64,000 nt of DNA from Agrocybe praecox. Taxonomy: Eukaryota > Basidiomycota > Agaricomycetes > Agaricales > Agrocybaceae. Positions 57,431 to 64,000 of the stretch are shown here, one piece after another. Within the stretch, counting starts at the first letter, position 1; every line of letters begins with the position of its first letter. The notes beneath the pieces are model-generated. The model worked only from the letters and a program-made list of their open reading frames with translations, was not told where the DNA came from and searched no databases. Where the stretch lies: the NCBI GenBank assembly GCA_964017145.1, contig OZ024847.1, positions 682,001-746,000 on the forward strand, given 5' to 3'. The translations under genes and the position numbers were made by a program.

Positions 57431-59064
57431 TAAGGACTAGCGTGGTAACTACCGGTAACCGCCGTGGATTAAACCGTGGAAAGTGCCATATGCGGTACGG
57501 TACGGTACGGCACGGTCGGTTACCGGTAAACTGGCATATTACATAATAAACCTAGCAGGCGTCGTCTGCTGATTATGCCGCGAGACAGGACTTGAATTTA
57601 AAAGGTCAAATCTCTGTCGTTTTTCCTGAAAAAAATATGTACAGAATTGAATTCTTTGGTACTACATGATTATTACATTTTCTACAATTTTACTTCCGCA
57701 TAAAATGTGCTATTTATACATTTCTTGATTTAAAATGAAAATCCCAAGAAAATCCTCGTTAGTTGCGAAATATCAACCGGATTGCGCCTTTTGAGATATA
57801 AATTTCAACTGCTTCAATTCAGGAATAAAATTGTGCTTTAGTCTATGATCCGAGCACATGCCTGGAATGTGTTCGAGAGGCTCATGTTGAATTTGTGTTG
57901 CATATAATTGACCTATTGATGCTTAGGATTAGATCCCAGCAGAACCCGTATAGGAAAAAGAATGAGGGCAAACAAATGTGGAGTAATCTAACCTAAACCC
58001 CATAGCGATGTCCTTGGACGCTGTGTAGGGCATATGAAAGCGTTGTGGTCTATTTTCGGTTTGTTATCAGTGGCTGTGCAACGCACATTTTGGTGGTAAA
58101 ACATGCTCGGAATACGGAATTCGAACCACTACAAATTATGACCTTAGTTGTAGACTTAAATTTAAATCACCTGAGGCTATATTTTGGCTTGAATAGAATA
58201 CTTAATTTTGAACTCTACATATGTGAAAGGGCTGATTTTCGGGGTGTATCTCCCCCCAGAGTTAGGTAAATTATAATCTGTTCAAGTGAATCGATTAACA
58301 TTTTATTTCTATGTAAAAAACTTCTACCAAAATTTTTGATAGGTTCCCTGGATGGAAGGATCTATTCAAATTACTCTAAAGCTCACTTTTGGCAGGGAAA
58401 TTCGCTTATTTTCTCATTTGTGGTAGATTTATTTTGTTTAAAACATTCTGAATACTTTCGCTTCGTGTAGTACATATGACGCTACATATATGATACAAAA
58501 TCTATGCTATAAAATGTGTGGATGGTGTAGGAGCCTACTAGGAGCCATGTCTTATCGAAATGGCCGTGACATGGATGTGATGCGGCTCAAATTTCAATCA
58601 CCGGCGTAAAACTTAGCGGGAATTGTGCACCCCCACTCACGGTAGTAATTTTTAATTGTACAACATGATTTATAGATAATTAATTCAGTTAATCTGAACT
58701 AAAACAAGGACTCTTATACGTCATGCTTTCAATGTCCCACCAATGTCCCACACAAACAAGTTCAATGTAGATGTAGAGGAGTATCTGATGTGCTAAACTG
58801 AGTATTAGCTATAGGAGGCCTCTCTGGGCACCCTCCTTAGCTAGTGTGATACGAATAAACAAGCTGGGAGATATCTGGGTTCCCGTCGAGAGTCCTTGAG
58901 TAGGCGCCGTCCTATTCTGGTAGATTCCTCTCACGGTGTCTAAAATTAATGCGGTTTACCGGTAAACCGCGAATATTGACAGTTTACCACGGTTTCTTTC
59001 CGTACGGTAAAATAATTATTTTCACGGTTTTACCACGTGATTACCGTAACCACGCTAGTCCTTA
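57431..59064. mobile_element. hAT-like non-autonomous element, 1,634 bp
   Basis: Starts TAAGGACTAGCGTGGT and ends with its inverse ACCACGCTAGTCCTTA (one base differs further in). The 8-bp direct repeat CTAATAAC lies at 57,423-57,430 and 59,065-59,072. Subterminal parts are rich in CGGTA and ACCGTG motifs on both sides. There is no transposase ORF, so it would need an enzyme supplied elsewhere. The 8-bp duplication points to hAT. Confidence 0.82.
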
Positions 59065-59439
59065 CTAATAACCAATGCGCCACTTCCTAGTCAAATTATA
59101 GCTGAATACGGATTAACCTGTCAACGTCGTCCCTCTGCACCGGCCGGTATTAAGAAAGGGAAGTTCGATATCGAAGGTCTGATACGTTGGAACTTGGCAG
59201 CACTGCCAACCGGTATACCATGCTGCAGTGTCATTCCGGTTGTAAGGATCTTCGAATTTTCGTAACTGGAAGCTAGGAAGCTGTGGTACTTATTTTTCTT
59301 CCATTGAGAAGGATGGAAGAGCATCTTCTTTCCTTCCCATGGCACAATTCGCGTCCATGCCGCCACTGATGCGTTTCTCAAGATGGGCCGCAGTCTTCGG
59401 TTTTCGTGATATTTATCCGTGTCAAGAAAACTGACGTAC

Positions 59440-59800
59440 GACTCTCATACCTCCAAGATGTTCGTTCGCCCGTGCAGTCAACTTTGACAATCCAGCGACC
59501 TCGGTATCGAGAACATCTGGGAGGACCGTGAATATCCCGGTAATGGTGTCTGGAGGAGAATCGATATAGTGCCGGGCAGCTTGCTCCTACGAGACGAGTA
59601 CCTGTCGTGTTGGTTTTTGTTTGCCTTGGTTTCGATGGTGAAGGAGCAAAGAAGGAATTTCATGTACGTGATAAAGAATGTGCGAGCTTCGAGACCTAAG
59701 GCCAGTAGTGCCCTGTCGAGGTCGGGCGTAATTTTGTCAACCGGTACAAGGACTGAATCGTGGTCGGTCAACCGTCAAAGTAGCTTCTTTGGGGTTGAAA
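59440..59800 (-). pseudogene. fragment of an unnamed Agaricomycete protein family (inverted copy)
   Basis: On the minus strand VPVDKITPDLDRALLALGLEA and RTFFIT are followed by an intron and AARHYIDSPPDTITGIFTVL, then LTARANEHLGG. The same order appears in the fragment at 60,440 on the + strand. The usual YWLP segment is absent. I know the pattern only as a conserved hypothetical family in mushroom genomes. Confidence 0.5.
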
Positions 59801-60439
59801 CTCTCATTTATATTTCTTCGACATTCTGTCAAAAGGTCCTGGTATGACAGAGTTGACAGATAAGTCCGCGTCCAAGTTACGAACTCACAAAAAAAAAAAA
59901 AGAAGAAGGCTAGTACTTACTGAGCTTCCCAGAACACGTCCAGCCCAGTTTCCAATTCCTGAAAATCACCATCTGCCTTGGTTTAAACGAATTCCGGCAC
60001 ATTGTGTAACATTTTCTGTCTTGTTTCCCGTCCATCAAAACTCTTATACCCAAATACAGAATATTTCCAAAGAATCTTTGTGAATAAGGACAATACTACT
60101 TCAAAGTTTGAACGACTGGGATGAAAATTAAAATAAATTGTGACACGTCTATTTTTGATTCACGTGGCGGTGCTCGGATCGACCGGCACGCCGCTTTCGC
60201 CCACAAACAACGCGTCATCAGCGTGTCTAACAAGGGTCACTTGTACTCGATCGTTATAAGACCTGTATTTCCAAGATATAGGTATCGGCCATATATTGCT
60301 CGAACCTGTATCTTTGACATACAGGTGTACTTATTGCAGGTCACATTCTGTTTCTCGGAGAAACAGGTATCGGCGCTCGCCATGTTATGAATATTTGATA
60401 TTGTTATGAAGAACAAATTCCTACCCTCTCGCCACGCCC

Positions 60440-61426
60440 TGCAATCGATAAATCACACGAAAGCGAAGTTGCGGAGAAATTCGATCCTTCTAATGCTATC
60501 TTGAACGACGAAAATTCAGTTGTGATGCCAGTCGACAAATTACGTCATATCTCGATAAAGCATTGATTGCGCTTGGGATACACACCGAGGCACATACTTC
60601 GTTCATCACGTATGTTTTCCTACCATCTTTCGTTAAAATTCATCACCTGGTCGCTTTCTAACTGCTGTAAATCAGATACTGGCTTCCCGCGATCCTCAAA
60701 TACCAAAACATCGCACTCTGCTTCGTTCCTTAAGCCTCATACGAGTACGCTGCCCCCTTGGAAATATCGCCATCTCCAGACGTTATTACACGTACTTTCA
60801 TGATTTTTCAGGGAGTAAGGCTGCGTTCGGACTCATAATACGGGATTATCAGCCAGATTAGTTACCGTATATAGCAACCAGCTTATTGATCACCTGAGTT
60901 TAAAGTCTCGTGAATATGTGACAGAATGTGACAGAATATGGCGCGTCTGCGACGCGTCTGTTGATTGTGGTTAAATATGCGGCATACACCACTTTTACTG
61001 CCTGTTTTTTCCGCCATTTTACTAATATTCATATATTTGACTATCAGAGCATTTTTTGACAATATCAAAGTGGCTGAAATGGGTCCACAGAGAAATTACC
61101 TGTAGCCCTAACCCTAAGGTTCAGATTATCGAAGTCACGCCGGCCATCACCGGTCATCACATGCTCACAAGCGACATCAAAATACCGAATTATAATTCCA
61201 TATTATGAGTCCGAACGCAGCCTAACTGATGAATGTACCAATGCTCGTGTATCGACCAAGAAACGTATCTTTCTGGAAGGACGTTATGGGCGTTGATGTG
61301 CAAAAGACTCTGGATGATAACTTGTTCAGGGTTCTGGAGTGGGGAGGCAGTACGCCCGATTTGATAGTTGCGATGTTTGGGCATGAATATCCGAATTGCA
61401 AGTGTATAATATCCATCCAGCTTTAA
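60440..61426 (+). pseudogene. second fragment of the same family, broken by a MITE
   Basis: Reads NSVVMPVDK, a one-base frameshift, TSYLDKALIALGIHTEAHTS, then after an intron YWLPAILKYQNIALCF, a TAA stop, YAAPLEISPSPDVITRTFMI and FQGV. A 404-bp MITE follows. After it, in another frame, come VSFWKDVMGVDVQKTLDD and NLFRVLEWGG. At least four lesions are present, so it is a dead copy. Confidence 0.6.
60819..61222. mobile_element. Tourist-like MITE (PIF/Harbinger type), 404 bp
   Basis: Inverted ends begin GGCTGCGTTCGGACTCA and match over about 22 bases. TAA direct repeats lie at 60,816-60,818 and 61,223-61,225. A 3-bp TAA/TTA duplication with GG-starting ends is usual for PIF/Harbinger MITEs. No ORF of note. 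Confidence 0.8.
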
Positions 61427-62310
61427 CAATATCAATATGTATACTATATTATTTACAAAGTAACTTATAATGATGTGGGCACTGACAGCTTAGTGTCGGA
61501 GTTTTCCATCACACGGATTGAGGTAATCGTCTCCATTAAAGGGTCACCGGTCACCCCCCGCCACAGGGTCCAGCGAAGAGAAGGAATTTCTTAAAATAAG
61601 TGGGAGTCGATGAAAAATCCAACAGTGCACTATCTGAGTGTGTTATGAATTATGCATAAGAAGAACACTTGGAGGGTTCCATTTCAGCAGCATCTTTGCC
61701 AAAGTCAGAAGGTATCAAGCCAGTTGGGTTATTCGGGAGCCACGACCACATTAAGAAGTCCGATTAGCACAGCAATTAATTTGCCACCGATATTTATCAG
61801 AGCATTGCCGTCGAATATATTCATTGCGTTCGTCACGTTATAAGATATGGATCGAGTATCTTGGAAAGTTCACGGTATCAATAACATATCATCGACGTCA
61901 ATGCTGGAGTTACACTGTAAGCGAGATCCATCATTTAAGTTATAGTAAGTTAATTGGTATAAGTTACTTTATTCAGTATCCTCCTCAGACCTCAGGCTAC
62001 ATTGTACATCATAGCTCTAGAGAGGAATCCGAATAACAGATGACATGTTTTGTCGGTCGTGGGTGGATCCTTTTCATTTACGTTTCTTGCCACTATTCTG
62101 CACCAATCACATTGCAGCCCAGTAGGGCGGGTCCCACTAGAATATAGATATTGAAAACCCCACAGTATTGGGAAGCGAATAGAATGATAAGTTTGATAGT
62201 GAATCGGTTTGAGGTTTTGGGGACGCGAAGTACAGGGCATGATGCTGACTTCTCATGATCTTCGACTTCAATCGGAAAAAAATCTTAGCATGTGACCCTC
62301 ATACGAGAGT
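61427..62310. other. no gene recognised
   Basis: About 880 bases of AT-rich sequence with short ORFs of no known domain. Confidence 0.45.
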
Positions 62311-62321
62311 ATATATAAAAA
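62311..62321 (+). promoter_or_regulatory. TATA box of the small gene at 62,466
   Basis: ATATATAAAAA, about 145 bases before the ATG. A possible leader intron runs from GTGAGT near 62,372 to TTCAG near 62,447. Confidence 0.6.
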
Positions 62322-62465
62322 GGGGTCGTTTGCGTCTCTAATCTTCAGAATCTACTTCCAAAGAACTTCTTAGTGAGTCATTCATATCTCTCTCCTTCAA
62401 AATACTCCTCTTCCTTACACCACCTTCAAATTCCTGTCACGTTCAGTTACCTCTACCATACAAAC

Positions 62466-62780
62466 ATGCCATCAGTACACAACGGAACCATCTCCGTCGT
62501 CGGCACACAGGTCAAAGGTGTCTTTTTTTACGACGGCGTGACCCACATCTTCGCAGGAACCCTTTTCCAGCCTTCGGAGAACGACTTTCCCAACCTCCCA
62601 GCAACATTGATGTTGGGCGGCCCTCCTATTGAACAGGGACCCATTAACTTCAAATGTGATTTTGGGCCCGGGGGGATTGTGATTGCCATGGACTCTGTCG
62701 CAGCCACCATTAATGCTCAGCTCCCACACAGCATTCAACCGTACAACATCCCTGGTGGCGCTGTCTGGACTTTTGAATAA
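62466..62780 (+). CDS. small beta-rich protein of unknown function
   Basis: A 104-residue single-exon ORF, MPSVHNGTISVVGTQVKGVF ... IPGGAVWTFE. It alternates short hydrophobic and polar strands (VVGTQVKGVFFYDGVTHIF, ATLMLGG, GPGGIVIAMD), which suggests a beta fold. There is no signal peptide or membrane helix. A frame-matched upstream Met at 62,373 is less likely because it lies at the start of a probable leader intron. The strong TATA box and pyrimidine-rich leader suggest a well expressed gene. I do not recognise the family. Confidence 0.6.
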   Translation: MPSVHNGTISVVGTQVKGVFFYDGVTHIFAGTLFQPSENDFPNLPATLMLGGPPIEQGPINFKCDFGPGGIVIAMDSVAATINAQLPHSIQPYNIPGGAVWTFE

Positions 62781-63610
62781 ATGACCTGCAAGTAAAATTT
62801 TACTGTATGCTTTCATATTCACACCTGCTGATTTCTTGAACAGGTCTTCAATGAACTCGCGACGAGCGTCGCTTCTGATACTCCTTCAACTCATAAATAC
62901 GTTTGAACTTGTCGATTTCTTCGTCGGTTTTTCGACGTTAAACTCAAATTTTACATATAAAATCAAATCACAATTTTCTGTTCTTTTTTGTTCTATCTAA
63001 GTGCTACCCTGGGGTGGCAGTGCGTTCTGGCATGCTCGGATTAGATTAGATCGTGCAGAATTCTAGTGACAGCGCGCCGTCTAAATATGTCATATATAAT
63101 ATACATCACTCGTCGACTTACCGTCATATTGCAACTTGGTTGATTAACTAGTATACGGGTCTAACCACACATCCAAGCTGTTATAGAACGTGTAAAGCAA
63201 TATGTGGGCACAATTAGGTAAGTTCAAGAGCAGCACCGATGCACCGAGTTCTTTGTTTGATCTATCTTAGCATAACAAGAGGACATTCCTACACGCTGAT
63301 TATTTTTATGCCTATTAATGTTTCGGTCTGACTCGAGTTATTTTGTCGAATTTTCTGTGCACCACTGCCGCTACGTGGTTCCTTTCGGCGCCTCCATAAG
63401 GTGGCGTTGTCCGACAATAAAAACGAGCTGACAAATGAACGTGCCTTCTCTGAGCAGGGCCGGGTTGAGCCACAGTAGCGGTCGCAGACAAGTGAAGGCC
63501 ACTAATCTTTTTGGCCAAATTTTCTGGCTTCCATATGTGATAGATAGTGAAATAAGGTGCTCGTATGTACAGGCTATAACCTACATAAAGTTATTCCGCG
63601 AGCAGAATTT
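62781..63610. other. no gene recognised
   Basis: AT-rich. GGATTAGATTAGATC occurs near 63,040, a motif also seen at the KDZ ends. Confidence 0.45.
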
Positions 63611-63616
63611 TCTTTA

Positions 63617-63858
63617 AGAAGAAGCGGAATATCTCGGATTTGCGCAACAAGAACTCATCCCCGAGCAACTCAGGTAAATTTCTATCACCTCTGATGAGAT
63701 GCCGTTAAGAAGTACCTCAATGCTTGTCTAACAGATGTGATACGGCAATTTATAAACCGCACCTGGAAATCTACGGAAGCGTACAGAAAGGGATTGGGCA
63801 ACAAAAACAACACAGAACAGCGAGGAGAGAGCAACGACGATGCTCGACAAATCGGCTA
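63617..63858 (+). pseudogene. fragment of a transposon-associated Agaricomycete ORF
   Basis: EEAEYLGFAQQELIPEQLR is joined across a short intron (63,673-63,734) to VIRQFINRTWKSTEAYRKGL and GNKNNTEQRGES. It ends in a stop at 63,856. The RFINRxW...AYRxGL pattern is familiar from repeated ORFs in mushroom genomes, but I cannot give it a firm family. Only about 80 residues are present. Confidence 0.35.
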
Positions 63859-64000
63859 ACGGATCTTGACAAAATAAAGTGTTCGGGCTGTGATATTTCG
63901 GCTATTATAACCCCAGAAAATCCCACCAAATGATTAGACTCGCGACCAGTTCCTTAGTCAGTGATGTGTATTTCTCCGTCCTTCCGCAAATGGCTTTTGT

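Noticed and set aside
62373..62465. Earlier start for the small gene at 62,466
   Set aside because: The extra 31 residues fall in a probable leader intron and read as Ser/His-rich non-domain sequence.

Overview
The window reads as a transposon-rich stretch of a filamentous basidiomycete genome, most likely an Agaricomycete. The evidence is genes split by many 50-70 bp introns, two fungal NACHT NTPases of the type expanded in mushrooms, Plavaka and KDZ DNA transposons, a Tad1-like LINE and an F-box fragment. I cannot name the genus. No prokaryotic, plasmid or phage signal is seen.

Layout. 1-2,671 (-): NACHT NTPase running off the left edge. 3,569-5,144 (+): decayed auxilin/SWA2-like gene. 5,974-10,683 (+): two tandem family-1 glycosyltransferases (UGT1, UGT2). 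11,154-14,621 (+): F-box fragment and a second NACHT gene. 14,749-16,111 (-): Bem46/ABHD13-like hydrolase. 16,613-17,720 (+): type II HAD hydrolase. 18.3-18.7 kb: two tRNA-Glu(UUC) genes in inverted orientation. 20,160-20,627: broken HAD copy. 20,800-31,679 (-): a third glycosyltransferase (UGT3) cut in two by an 8,725-bp Plavaka element (22,533-31,257). The Plavaka element carries a transposase gene, an AT-hook accessory gene and, inside that gene, a 509-bp solo LTR.

32,264-38,743 (+): a full-length-looking LINE with a 13-bp target duplication and a 30-A tail. It is intact except for one nonsense codon in each ORF. 39,019-51,615: a 12.6-kb KDZ DNA transposon with 620-bp terminal inverted repeats that look identical by eye. 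It holds four genes: KDZ transposase, a small basic protein, an RNase H1-N (viroplasmin-like) domain protein and an HMG-box-like protein. 52.0-53.5 kb: CTCGCAAG-rich repeat block bounded by inverted repeats. 56.2-56.9 kb: kinase C-lobe remnant. 57,431-59,064: hAT-like non-autonomous element with an 8-bp target duplication. 59.4-61.4 kb: two fragments of one unnamed fungal family, the second cut by a 404-bp Tourist-like MITE. 62,466-62,780: small intact gene with a clear TATA box.

Host genes here are mostly duplicated, rapidly evolving families (UGT, NACHT, HAD, F-box). Much of the right two thirds is mobile DNA. Several insertions can be read to the base, because removing the element and one target copy restores the host reading frame or the flanking repeat. 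Intron and exon limits were read by eye from GT/AG sites and protein continuity and may be off by a few bases.
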